Of a stretch of 64,000 nucleotides of DNA, positions 38,401 through 46,500 are shown piece after piece. The translations under genes were made by a program, and so were the position numbers. Under the pieces are notes generated by a model. It saw only the letters and a list, made by a program, of their open reading frames with translations, was not told where the DNA came from and ran no database searches. The stretch covers positions 620,001 through 684,000 of the forward strand of contig JAOTOM010005186.1 in assembly GCA_034440615.1 (NCBI GenBank), given 5' to 3'. Numbering within the stretch: the stretch's first letter is position 1; each line of letters begins with the position of its first letter. The stretch is from Ashinkailepas kermadecensis. Its lineage: Eukaryota > Arthropoda > Thecostraca > Neolepadidae.

Positions 38401-41064
38401 CCGGCAGTTTCCGTGTCTTCGATCATGGAAACTTCAGAGAGGGGATGGAATGGCGTAGGAGTGGTGCTATCTAGCTGAAACGTTCACAGCATGATCAGAA
38501 TGAATAAGCCCATTTATTCGGTGCATTCTGTCAATGATGCATGCAGTTTCGTAAATTAATGCCGACCCCTACTCTGTTACACGCCCACTCATTACTTCAG
38601 TTTCAGCAGAGCATCAGCTGGCATGCGTGTATGTTGCCATGTTTTAACATTACACTTTTGCATAATCTGTTGTTATCCTCACAGGCAGATCTTAGAGCAA
38701 GAACGTCGGCAAGCAAGAACTGACCGTCATTTCGGACAATCATGGCAGTGAGGCATCCAGGATTTCCTAAGTGTGTGTGTGTAGGGGGGGGGGGGAGGGA
38801 GGCGGCCCAAAAATGTGACGAAGCGGAGAAAGCTCGCGGCACACGAAGCGCGCCGAAAACTTAGAGTTTTGCGTTGTGAAAATCGGATGAAAATGAGAAT
38901 TGTGTGGTGAAAAAATTGGGTTTTGCGTTGGCCGGGCTCCCAGGTACCCCGACCCTCTGGACTGCGCCTCCGATCATGACCCACCAAAACATAATTTAGC
39001 TAAAAAAATATACGGATTTTTGACTCAGTACATTAGCTTGATCAGAGCCTTCCATCTTGGAGTTCTTATCGATGATCCTAATCCTCAATACATCAGTCGC
39101 ATCCAATAAGTCATACAATAAGCCTCAAAATCTGATTCGGTGGTTTTATGGGCGCCAAATGACCCTGTAGTCGGCGCGCCCTTAAACACAAATAATCAAT
39201 CAATGATTCGGTGGTTCATGGCGCACTTTATGTACCTTCACGGCTAATGGCGCCTAAAAAACTGAGATACCAAATAAAAATAAGCCTCAATAATCAAATA
39301 GTCGCATACAATACGCCTCACACATCAGTCATATCGCAGTCCGTCTGCAGTGTGCACCTCACTCACCAGGTTCATGTACTCGAGGTACCAGGGCCACTTG
39401 CCGTTCATGTAACTCCACAGGTGCCGCCTGGATCGGTGCTCCGTATGAGAAGTGTGTTTGCTTGCAATTAATCACGACGGCCCCGGTCGCCGCAGGAAGC
39501 TCCGACGGCCGTGACTTTTGGCGGAGCTTCAGCGTCTGCTGGTACTCTTAGCTGCCATTACCGCGGCAGGTTTTCGGCCGAGGTCTGGCCCAACGGCCAC
39601 TACATCCACACCATCGCCGGGCGCCGGGAGGAGAAGGACGGCACCCGCTTCTGGCTGCTCTTCAGCCTCGACGGCCCGCCCGACCCGGCCCGCAAGCCGA
39701 CCAACAAGGATCTGCACAAGACGGGTGGGTGGTGTATCCTGGCGGAGCAGAATGGCTGACCTGTCATCACACACCGCCGTCCAACTGATGCGGCAACACA
39801 CACTCATGCCAAAGCAAACAATGTTTTGAAACCGCATTGCTACGCTAACAGCATAACAATGTTTCCAATCCGCTCTCGTGAAACGTCATCGAAGTGCCCT
39901 CTAAAGTTGTTTCTCTCTTTATGTTACACAATGCGTGCAGGAGAAAGGGAGATTAGTTCAGCCGGTCCCTTATCTCAGCTCCCATGACGCCATAAGAACC
40001 AATGCGTCACCTGCTGGCGTTTTGAAGAAAGTCCCCTTTCTTGGTTGGACGCAGCTGGGGAGGGGACGGGGGGTGATTTTTGGATAAGGTGTTTTATATT
40101 CTGAACTAATTTTTCCTTGGCTCGGAAGTGCCATTTTTCTTAAATCTCAAGAGTTAGATTTCGGAACACGGTGCACAATTGTAGGCATGCGTTTTTGTCT
40201 TGAAATGTATGCCCAACAGATCACCCTTAAGAACATTGGCACAGATAACAAATATGCCTTCGCACATGCGCTCAAGGCGCTCTGAAGTAAAAAATGGGCC
40301 CGACTTACCTCGACCTTCCCTACGACACACCTCCCGCACTGATGCACTGATTAGATGAAGTGTGTTTTTAGACTTCTGTGAACTTCGTACCCGCCAATCA
40401 CCAGTCACCCGACCCCCGTCTGACGCTTCCCCTCCCCCGGCCTTCGCACCCACCAGTCACCCGACCCCCGTCTGACGCTTCCCCTCCCCCGGCCTTCGCA
40501 CCCACCAGTCACCCGACCCCCGTCTGACGCTTCCCCTCCCCCGGCCTTCGCACCCACCAGTAACCCGACCCCGGTCTGACGCTTCCCCTCCCCGGCACCC
40601 ACCAGTCACCCGACCCCAGTCTGACGCTTCCCTCCCCGTCCTCCACACCCACCAGTCACCCGACCCCGTCTGACGCTTCCCTCCCCGGCCTTCTACCCAC
40701 CAGTCACCCGACCCCGTCTGACGCTTCCCTCCCCGGCCTTCTACCCACCGTAACCCGACCCCGGTCTGACGCTTCCCCTCCCCACGGTCTTCGCACCCAC
40801 CAGTCACCCGACCCCTGTCTGACGCTTCCACTCCCCCGTCCTTCGCACCCACCAGTCACCCGACCCCGTCTGACGCTTCCCCTCCCCCGTCCTTCGCACC
40901 CACCAGTCACCCGACCCCCGTCTGACGCTTCCCCTCCCCCGTCCTTCGCACCCACCAGTCACCCGGTCCATGTCTGACGTCCCCCTCCCCCTGGTCTCCC
41001 AGGTGTGGACAGTCTGCTCCCTCAAGACGGCGGTCACGTGCTGTTCTGGTACAAGGACATGTAG
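20418..41064 (+). CDS. intrinsic factor/transcobalamin-like secreted protein (CG3556-like), 9-exon gene
   Basis: Gene model joins 20418-20472, 27788-28109, 30146-30249, 32130-32276, 35243-35400, 36664-36874, 37275-37470, 39570-39724 and 41003-41064 (1,410 nt, 469 codons plus stop). Every junction has GT..AG ends and matching phase. The order is a hydrophobic N-terminus, a Thr/Ala-rich linker, an alpha/alpha-barrel region as in cobalamin-binding proteins (WLLQHRTSDFGWGVDTAKAV, LAEYVLALVSLC, DTLALAVLALRCVAD, QLPDGSFGSYHSTTLAVQ, VLPVLAGRSLLDA), then a C-terminal DUF4430-like beta domain ending in LFWYKDM. In vertebrates this fold binds vitamin B12. Whether the arthropod protein does is not shown here. 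The middle and end are secure; exon 1 is the least certain. The introns hold minisatellites that copy several exon edges. An AATAAA lies at 42,451. Confidence 0.85.
21522..21655. repeat. 61-bp direct repeat, two and a half copies
   Basis: CACGTGACCGACACGTGGTT and AGTCGTCACGGTCCGTGTCA recur 61 bp apart, followed by a partial third copy. Confidence 0.9.
21680..22112. repeat. ~30-bp minisatellite with BglII-like core
   Basis: About 14 copies of AGTAGATCTTCTGAACATTT-type units with variable 10-bp spacers. It ends in a shorter ~18-bp version (GTAGATCTTGTGAAAATA). Positions 22,113-22,480 are non-repetitive with no recognised gene. Confidence 0.92.
22480..22855. repeat. 45-bp minisatellite
   Basis: Eight copies of a 45-bp unit containing GCCACCGACGGGGATCTGAG and CGAGAGCCGCTGCAGCC. 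Because 45 is a multiple of 3, it makes long open frames on both strands. These are not supported as genes. Confidence 0.95.
22860..23640. other. no supported gene
   Basis: Mostly non-repetitive. Near 23,450 there is a short AGCACTAGCACTACCCAGCC-type repetition. Nothing recognisable as an exon. Confidence 0.45.
23640..24600. repeat. degenerate TAGTGCCCTG repeat
   Basis: Irregularly spaced (15-30 bp) copies of TTAGTGCCCTGTCC and variants. This is an old, diverged minisatellite in intron 1 of the CG3556-like gene. Weaker copies continue to about 24,850, split by a SINE. Confidence 0.7.
24634..24795 (+). mobile_element. tRNA-derived SINE, copy 2
   Basis: Same family as 2497-2654: A-box-like GTGGTCTAGGGG, B box GGTTCGAGTCTC, tail CGCGACCAATCGGCGTGAGAG, end CCAATAACCAACCA. 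It has a perfect 15-bp target-site duplication ACCATCCTCAGCGTT at 24,619-24,633 and 24,796-24,810, splitting the repeat around it. Confidence 0.95.
25076..25229 (+). mobile_element. tRNA-derived SINE, copy 3
   Basis: Same family with small deletions (GGTCTGGGGTAAG, CGGCTAGAGATTGG). It has a perfect 11-bp duplication AACGACATTGA at 25,065-25,075 and 25,230-25,240. Confidence 0.94.
25867..26140. repeat. 29-bp minisatellite
   Basis: Nine copies of GTGACCAAAAGCGTGAYATG followed by ACGAACTCG. The first four carry GATATG and later ones GACATG, showing block-wise spread. Confidence 0.95.
26141..27787. other. intron sequence, no other gene seen
   Basis: Apart from the CRE cluster, this holds a TATA-like CCATATAAAAAGC at about 27,674 and no recognised exon. 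Confidence 0.4.
26464..26533. promoter_or_regulatory. three CRE palindromes at 31-bp spacing
   Basis: TGACGTCA occurs at 26,464, 26,495 and 26,526, each exactly 31 bp after the last, with unlike spacers. A CCAAT-like CCAA precedes the middle one. Known role of the motif is CREB/ATF binding; use here is inferred. Confidence 0.45.
27788..28109 (+). CDS. CG3556-like gene, exon 2
   Basis: A pyrimidine-rich tract (27,740-27,768) precedes ACTGCAG|AT. An alternative acceptor at ACCGAG|TCT (27,772, phase 0) is possible. The exon encodes five 7-residue Thr/Ala repeats of the TTAAVPN type, made by a 21-bp repeat and probably an O-glycosylated linker. The first barrel helices follow: AGIDWLLQHRTSDFGWG and LQIDLLADLW. 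The donor is TGGAG|GTGAGC, phase 2. Confidence 0.82.
28110..29319. other. intron sequence, no gene or array seen
   Basis: Holds two TGACGTCA palindromes (28,523 and 28,740), then AT-rich single-copy sequence. Confidence 0.5.
29325..29855. repeat. 33-bp minisatellite
   Basis: Sixteen copies of GTCATCTGGCGGTTGTTGTC followed by AGTACCGATACTC. Being a multiple of 3, it opens frames in five phases (YRYSSSGGCCQ, TDTRHLAVVVS, and so on). All are artefacts. Confidence 0.96.
29935..30160 (+). repeat. tandem copies of exon 3 acceptor
   Basis: ACAG|GCACCGTGACTACCCGC-like sequence appears with exon-like starts at 29,947, 30,012, 30,089 (shortened) and 30,146 (the real exon). Spacing is 65, 77 and 57 bp. 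Each copy includes the acceptor and about 30 bases of exon. Confidence 0.88.
30146..30249 (+). CDS. CG3556-like gene, exon 3
   Basis: Acceptor CGCCCACAG|G supplies one base to complete Arg from exon 2. The exon encodes HRDYPLPSGRLAEYVLAL and SLCFDVRHFQGRDMA, the family's 'Y..AL...C.d.r.F.G.D' helix pair. Donor GGCCG|GTACGT, phase 1. Three partial copies of its acceptor and 5' end lie just upstream. Confidence 0.8.
30250..32129. other. intron 3, no gene or array seen
   Basis: Mixed AT- and GC-rich single-copy sequence. The TGACGTCA at 31,932 is the only site noted. Confidence 0.45.
32130..32276 (+). CDS. CG3556-like gene, exon 4
   Basis: Starts after GTTACAG, completing an Ala codon from exon 3. 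It encodes VLQHRVGPMDYECALVVLAS, then a turn, then RLLGVTDGMAELHGT. Donor CACAG|GTCAGG is weaker than the others; phase 1. Repeated GGTCACAGGTCAGGTC sequence begins immediately after it. Confidence 0.72.
32270..32420. repeat. degenerate GGTCACAGGTCAGGTC repeats
   Basis: Irregular 10-20-bp repeats rich in AGGTCA that begin at the exon 4 donor and extend into the intron. Confidence 0.7.
32685..33870. repeat. 33-bp minisatellite, ~35 copies
   Basis: Unit GATCAGGTCACAGGCGACAG followed by GTCCGATTAGTCC. Variant units with GTTTGATTAG recur mostly every 4 units (132 bp) near 33,360, 33,493 and 33,625, giving a higher-order pattern. Frames of 428 and 431 codons across it are artefacts of a multiple-of-3 unit. 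Confidence 0.97.
33880..35242. other. intron 4 remainder, no gene seen
   Basis: A 79-codon minus-strand frame at 34,920-35,159 has ordinary composition (MKVAERNGIYNRGILFPRN) and might be a transposon scrap. I do not recognise it. Confidence 0.4.
35243..35400 (+). CDS. CG3556-like gene, exon 5
   Basis: Acceptor CTCCTACAG|AC completes Asp. Encodes DTLALAVLALRCVADRNN and VSRQLPDGSFGSYHSTTLAV, among the most conserved parts of the family. Donor GTCCAG|GTGAGAG, phase 0. The last ~65 bases plus donor are tandemly repeated downstream. Confidence 0.92.
35336..35770 (+). repeat. 89-bp tandem copies of exon 5 end plus donor
   Basis: The unit runs from GCTGGTCAGCAGACAGTTGC through CCACCCTGGCCGTCCAG|GTGAGAGA. 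Donor positions fall after 35,400 (real), 35,489, 35,578 (mutated to CAAGGAGAG), 35,649 and 35,738. Spacing is 89 bp except one 71-bp step. The steps are not multiples of 3. Confidence 0.95.
36130..36650. repeat. ~20-bp minisatellite ending at exon 6 acceptor
   Basis: About 26 degenerate copies of GACCCGGTATGGTCTGGCTAC. They run up to the exon 6 acceptor, whose upstream GACCCGGTGTGGGCCCGCAG is itself a modified unit. Confidence 0.93.
36664..36874 (+). CDS. CG3556-like gene, exon 6
   Basis: Acceptor GGCCCGCAG|GCG, phase 0. Encodes TWDELAAVTYLLSRRRPDGS and RVLPVLAGRSLLDA, the last barrel helices. Donor GCGACAG|GTGAGG, phase 1. A second copy of the exon end plus a donor-like GTGTGG sits 71 bp downstream. 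Confidence 0.9.
37275..37470 (+). CDS. CG3556-like gene, exon 7
   Basis: Acceptor CACCTTTGCAG|GA completes Gly. Encodes a Ser/Thr-rich linker, then SFIEVTLWLWIGTSVNDTF and VPRGTSLFDCMKLAAERDPH, the start of the DUF4430-like domain. Donor TTCCG|GTGAGT, phase 2. Confidence 0.92.
37471..39132. other. intron 7: 21-bp array plus single-copy sequence
   Basis: A TGACGTCA lies at 37,478. Single-copy sequence follows to 38,030. After the array at 38,030-38,376 there is AT-rich sequence and a run of G's near 38,786. No additional exon is seen. Confidence 0.5.
38030..38376. repeat. 21-bp minisatellite
   Basis: Sixteen copies of CTCTGCCGGTCTGTCTTCTAT, highly uniform. A 21-bp unit gives SLPVCLL and RRQTGRD repeat frames, which are artefacts. 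Confidence 0.97.
39146..39203 (+). mobile_element. 58-bp 5'-truncated retroelement 3' end
   Basis: TTATGGGCGCCAAATGACC to CACAAATAATCAATCAA is flanked by a perfect 13-bp duplication TGATTCGGTGGTT (39,133-39,145 and 39,204-39,216). The AATC-repeat tail suggests a LINE or SINE 3' end copied with extreme truncation. Confidence 0.82.
39570..39724 (+). CDS. CG3556-like gene, exon 8
   Basis: Acceptor CGCGGCAG|G completes Arg. Encodes FSAEVWPNGHYIHTIAG and GTRFWLLFSLDG, strands of the DUF4430-like domain. Donor ACGG|GTGGGT is a weaker match; phase 1. Confidence 0.92.
40395..40978. repeat. ~50-bp minisatellite abutting exon 9 acceptor
   Basis: About 11 copies of a unit containing CACCAGTCACCCGACCCC and TCTGACGCTTCCCCTCCCC. 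The final altered unit supplies the pyrimidine tract of the exon 9 acceptor. Confidence 0.93.
41003..41064 (+). CDS. CG3556-like gene, terminal exon 9
   Basis: Acceptor TGGTCTCCCAG|GT completes Gly. Encodes VDSLLPQDGGHVLFWYKDM then TAG. This matches the family's usual ending (hydrophobic-W/R-Y-K/R). The polypyrimidine tract is the last degenerate unit of the repeat at 40,395. Confidence 0.93.
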
Positions 41065-41224
41065 GGGCGTCGAGCCGCCGCCGGCACGTGGAGGTCGCCT
41101 GCGAGAGGGGTTCAGCCGCCACGTAGATACGCTACGGCAGCACCCAGGCGGCGGGAGGAAGACCGTGCGAGGGGAGGCACCCAGACGAAACGTCGACTGG
41201 GGAGCGTCGGCATCGAGTACACGC

Positions 41225-41600
41225 CTCCCCCACGGCCTGGGGAGGTGTGGAGACAGTATGGAAGGATAAGGCGGCAGCTGGGCTGGGGAGTGTGTGCACT
41301 ACACGCCCCTCCCCACAGCCTGGGGAGGCGTGGAGACAGCATGGAAGGATAAGGCGGCAGCTGGGCTGGGGAGTGTGTGCACTACACGCCCCTCCCCACA
41401 GCCTGGGGAGGTGTGGAGACAGCATGGAAGGGTAAGGCGGCAGCTGGGCTGAGGAGTGTGTGCACTACACGCCTCTCCCCACAGCCTGGGGAGGCGTGGA
41501 GACAGCATGGAAGGATAAGGCGGCAGCTGGGCTGGGGAGTGCGTGTACTACACACCTCTCCCCACAATCTGGGGAGAGGTATGGAGACGTGAAAGAATAA
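41225..41600. repeat. 83-bp tandem repeat in likely 3' UTR
   Basis: About four and a half copies of an 83-bp unit with CCCACAGCCTGGGGAGGCGT and GGCGGCAGCTGGGCTGGGGA. It lies after the stop codon of the CG3556-like gene and before its nearest AATAAA, so it may be transcribed in the 3' UTR. Confidence 0.93.
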
Positions 41601-43258
41601 GGCTCGGGAGTGTACAGTGCGAGGAAGGGGAGGGGTGACAACCTTGACAGATGTATGGAGGCGGAACTTTTGAAGGAGAGGAGTAGCACATCGGCGCCAG
41701 ATTGTGCAGAGATAGAGCATTTTGAGGCATGCGGTAAAGCACGCCAGTCAGGGGACAGTTGCGTGAGGCGGCGGCAGGTGGAGAGGGCATCCGGCTATGC
41801 CGTTTAGCCCGATGGCTCTATAACTGTCATCTGGGGAGAGGTGGTGTCAAAGACGCCAACCGAGCGACTGAGAAAAGCACCGGAATGGCCATCCAGACTG
41901 AGAAAAAATACCAGGGACGCGAGCTGGAGAAGAACCGGTAATAGAAGACGGAATTCTGGAGAAGGATCTGGCAGGATACCGGAGGAGCTTTTTACATAGC
42001 GCATTTCAGAAACGGCTTGGAGACGACCGCATGAAGCCTCCTGCCGTATGCATGGGAATGCCAGCTGGGGGCTGTGGAGAGTGAGAGTCCGAGTCGCCTT
42101 CCAGCATGGCCAGCTGGCGCCCGTCTGTCGGCCGGCGTTAGAGATGTCACCCGCTGCCAGGCTGTCGGGCTAGGGTGTAGAGCTGTCGGGCTCTAGTGTA
42201 TTTCTGACGAAGCAAGTCGAAGAGTGAGCCAACGTCTCGTGCATCACGGTGTGGAGCTTTCGCAATTAAGGTGGCCCACAGCCTGCCGTTTTTGTTTTTG
42301 TTTTGCTTGCTTGCTTCATTGCTACGAGTCAGATTAGAAACGGAACACAAACGCTGGGTGCTATGTATCAGCACAAGTTACATGAATGACAATTCGGAGG
42401 TATCGAGCTGCATGTATTAGTGTGGTTCCAGACAGGACACCCCACGTGTAAATAAAACAAATTCCACGGATTCCACATATATTTTGTAACATTGGGCACG
42501 TCTCGATCGGCACACCACGCTGCGGATACAAGCACATGTGGACAGGAGGCGGACAGGTGCGGGCGGCACGTCCCAGCCGGCCTTCTGGCGCTTATTTACA
42601 TAGTTATTTCTTCATTGCAGAAGACTAGGGAACCGCCCGGTACGCCTTCCGACTAGATAACGGTTAGTTGACTGCATGATACGACGATCGCGCGCTTCAG
42701 TGGCGAGACTGCACGCGGAGATGACGCAGGCGGCCGTGACAGCGACGGCGGCCATGTGAACGGGGACGCGGTCCAACTGGCGGCGGTGTATCAGCACCAG
42801 CCGCACCACCGCTCACGGCGACGTGTCGGTACCGCTCACTGCGGCACATCAGCGTGTCACACCGGCCAGCAGACCTGGAAGTGCCGCCGCACCACTGCCG
42901 CGACCACACGACCCGCCGCAGGGGGCACCACGTGACCGGCCGCACCAGATAGTGAGTCACGTGTCGCGCTGAGTGACGCGTGACGCGTCACACCGTCAGC
43001 GGACCACGCGACCCGCCGCCGGAGACGATGACGCGGCCGCGTCACGGTCGGGTGCAGTCAGGTCAGGTCACTGTCAGGTCGCGTCCTAGTCACGGTCGGA
43101 TCGGAGTCCGGGGTCATGGTCAGGTCACGACCGCGTCACAGTCGGGTGGAGGTCAGGTCAGGTAGGTCACTGTCAAGTCGTGTCCGCGTTGCGATCAGTT
43201 CGGAGTCAGGTCGCGGCCGCGTCACAGCCGGGTGTCGGTCAGGTCAGGTCAGGTCAGG
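41601..43258. other. gap between convergent genes
   Basis: Contains the probable 3' ends of both genes. 43,040-43,260 is a degenerate GTCAGGTCACGGTCGG repeat that reaches the IQSEC stop codon. No further gene is recognised. Confidence 0.5.
42451..42456 (+). terminator. candidate polyadenylation signal of CG3556-like gene
   Basis: AATAAA about 1.4 kb after the stop codon, followed by a T-rich CATATATTTTGT. It is the first canonical hexamer I see downstream on this strand. Confidence 0.4.
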
Positions 43259-43532
43259 TCACGGTCGGCGGGAGCGGCGCGGCCGGCCGGCCGGCGCCGT
43301 CGGCGGGCTGGCCGTCTGCGCCGACGTGGTGCTGTTGGACTGGAAGCTGACCGACATGCCGGAGTCGAGCGAGCCGACGCTGCCGCGTCGCTGCGGCCGG
43401 CCCGGCTCGGCCACGTCCAGCAGCGAGTTGGAGAGCGCGGCGCGCTTCAGACCGCCGGCGGCGCGCGTCGAGCCGTCGCAGCCGTCCGGCTCCACGTCGG
43501 CCACGCCAGAGTCGCGGTTCTCGGTCGATCGG
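43259..43532 (-). CDS. IQSEC-like gene, terminal coding exon
   Basis: Acceptor CCTGCCACAG|C completes Gly. Encodes [34 protein letters not shown] and [18 protein letters not shown], then an Ala/Pro/Arg-rich tail ending RRSRRP and TGA at 43,259-43,261. The stop falls at the edge of an AGGTCA repeat, so the tail may have been altered by repeat growth, or a further exon may be missed. Confidence 0.85.
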
Positions 43533-46500
43533 CTGTGGCAGGGGCGGGGGCGGGGGTCAGCACGGCGCGCCAGCACACGGTCAGTTCACGGCGAGTCAGA
43601 GATGGGCCAGCCCCTGATGTCGGGGCATGTCCAGCCCCCGATGTCGGGGCATGTCCAGCCCCCGATGTCGGGGCATGTCCAGCCCCCGATGTCGGGGCAT
43701 GTCCAGCCCCCGATGTCGGGGCATGTCCAGCCCCTGATGTCGGGGCATGTCCAGCCCCTGATGTCAGGACATGTCCAGCCCGGGTGTCAGGGCAGGGCCG
43801 GTCGAGGGCATCAGATTGGGGGAATCCCGGAGTGAGTCAATGACAATGACAATGCCCGGGGTCAGCCTGTCCGGAAGGTGTTGAAACATAAATACCGGCT
43901 CAGAACGGGGCATATTCTGGAGGGAGGGATGACAAGAGCCGAGTGGAGCGTCACACAGCCGATATGGGTGGAGGTGGAGTGGGGGGGGGGGATAACCGAC
44001 AAATGGTGATTAGACATCTTCGAACTCAAACACTCCCTAGACAACATGCAAAAAACCCTGCCTGGACTGCCCAAGCACCTGACAAATCCATTCACCTTTC
44101 TATGTTCCGCCCTGAGTCACCTACACACTGACATTTCCAGTTGTCTGCCCTGAGTCGGTATCATGCTCGCCCTGGAGTCATTCCCGCAGCGCGGACCAGT
44201 TCCAAACGTGGGACCATTCCTATCATCCGGAGCCATTCCCTGAACTTTCCCGAGTCTCTTCCTCGCTCGTCAGCCCGTCCTCACCGCCCCTGGAGACTGG
44301 AGCCACGCTCAACCTTCCTGAGACACCCTCACCCCGAGGAGCCGCGCTCACCCATGCCGCACGCTGCCGGCTTTCTGCCTCCCCAGGCCGGCATCGATGC
44401 GCAGTGCCTCCATCTCGTCCATTTCGAGGATACTCTCGCGCAGGTCCTCGCAGAACTTTGAGCGGTCGTGCTCGTTGCGCGCGTTGAACGTGAGCAGCAC
44501 CTTCCCATCGACACGCTGGGACAGCCGGATCCCGAACGGGTAGTCTGCGGCGGAGACGGGTGTCAGAGACGGGTGAGTGCCTGACACTCGTCTGCGGCGG
44601 AGACGGGTGTCAGAGCGGGTGAGTGCCTGTAACTCGTCTGCGGCGGAGACGGGTGTCGGAGCGGGGTGAGTGCCTGACACTCGTCTGCGGCGGAGACGGG
44701 TGTCAGTGTGGGGCGAGTGCCTGACACTCGTCTGCGGCGGAGACTGGTGTCAGAGCGGTTGGGTGCCTGACACTCGTCAGCGGCGGAGACTGGTGTCAGA
44801 GCGGGTCAGTACCTGACACTCGTCTGCGCCGGAGATGGGTGTCAGAGCGGAGTGAGTGCCTGACACTCGTCTGCGGCGGAGACGGGTGTCAGGGTGGGGC
44901 GTGTGTGACACTCGTCTACGGCGGAGACGGGTGTCTGAGCGGGGTGCTGCGCTGGATGTACGCGGGGACGAATGCTGGTTTGTTTTTCTGCATATTCAGT
45001 CAGTGTCGTTTGTGCTTTGGACGAGACACTCGCTACGTGTCGTGTCGGACGGTCACCTGTACCGTTCGCACAGCTGTCACCAGCAGTTCAGCCACCACCA
45101 CCACAGTCATATCCACACGCACACGCACACGCAGACGCACGCAGCACGTAAATTCCTTTCAGTAGCCCACGCCATTAAGTGAGGTGTTTTGATGACGGTG
45201 CATTCCGAGTAGTTCGGTTTATGACGGCATTTACACGTCAGTAACTCGGCCGAAAATACCAAGCAAGTGTTCGTAAAGCTCGGCATCAATAAAGCTCTGC
45301 GTGACCGGTCGGACCGGACACCATTGTTACGGATCACGTGACGTGACGTCACTCACAGGCCAGGTCGAACGCCGACACGGAGAGGCCGGCCAGCGGCAGA
45401 CTCTGCCGGCACGAGTACGTCATGGCGTTCTTCTTCTTGTTGAAGATCTTGGTGACGAGCATGAGGTCGTTGAAGAGGAACACTTCACGCTGGTGCAGGC
45501 CGGGCCGCTCCTTCTTGGAGACGTCGGGCACCTCGTACAGGCGGCAGTAGCACACCAGGCGACGGTGGGGTAACGCCAGAGGCTGCCGAAGCGACCGCCA
45601 GGTGTCAGCACACGTCGCCGCCAGGTGTCAGCACAGAAACGGCAACGAGGTCCACAGATTCTGATGGCTCGCCGCCAATGAGAGACGTCCAATCGCGAAC
45701 GGGATGAAACAATGGCGCATGTGGAGGGAGGATTTTAGCAGTGTAGCGGACCATCGCTGAATTTTTCAGTTATATTTAAGGTAGCCTATTCGCTTGAGCG
45801 GGATATTGGCGACAGTGCGTTCCATATCTCCGACTTACGACTACGCTTACACGACAAAAACCCAACCACAAACACCACATAAACGCCGCAACAATAAAAC
45901 ACGCCGCGACGAAGGAAATGCAGATTTACGACCACGGACCATCGGCCAGAAGCGGGCCGGAAACTCGCCGCAAGATTACTACCACACCGTCTAAACAGGA
46001 GCTACGCTACCAGCCACCCATCTGTGTCGAGCGCCATAGCAGGCTAATGCCTACCCAGCTGCGCGGTCCCAGAAGCGGCCTCCATCTCTCCTCCAATGAG
46101 CTCTCATTCTTACCGCCACGCACACAACTAAATGCCATCTTCGAAGCAGCCCACAGCCTTTAACCAACTCCGGCTCTATCCGCCTTCTGCTCGTGGAACA
46201 TGCTTGGAACCCCGCTCCACACGTGTCGGCGTACCATGACGCACGCAATATCGTACCACTGCCGTCTCCCCAGGTGTTCATGCTCCTTGAGATCAATGAA
46301 CTGCCCCTCCAAAAATAGTGCACACATCCGCGGCACGTTCATTACATTGAGAGCAGCTGAGGGGCCGTCCGGGACTTCCACAGCCACGGGTGTGGAGGAC
46401 TTGGACCCCGCGGCCGCGCCCAGCACTCACCGGCTTCTTGGACACGGGTGTGGAGGACTTGACACCGGGGCCGCGCCCAGCACTCACCGGCTTCTTGGAC

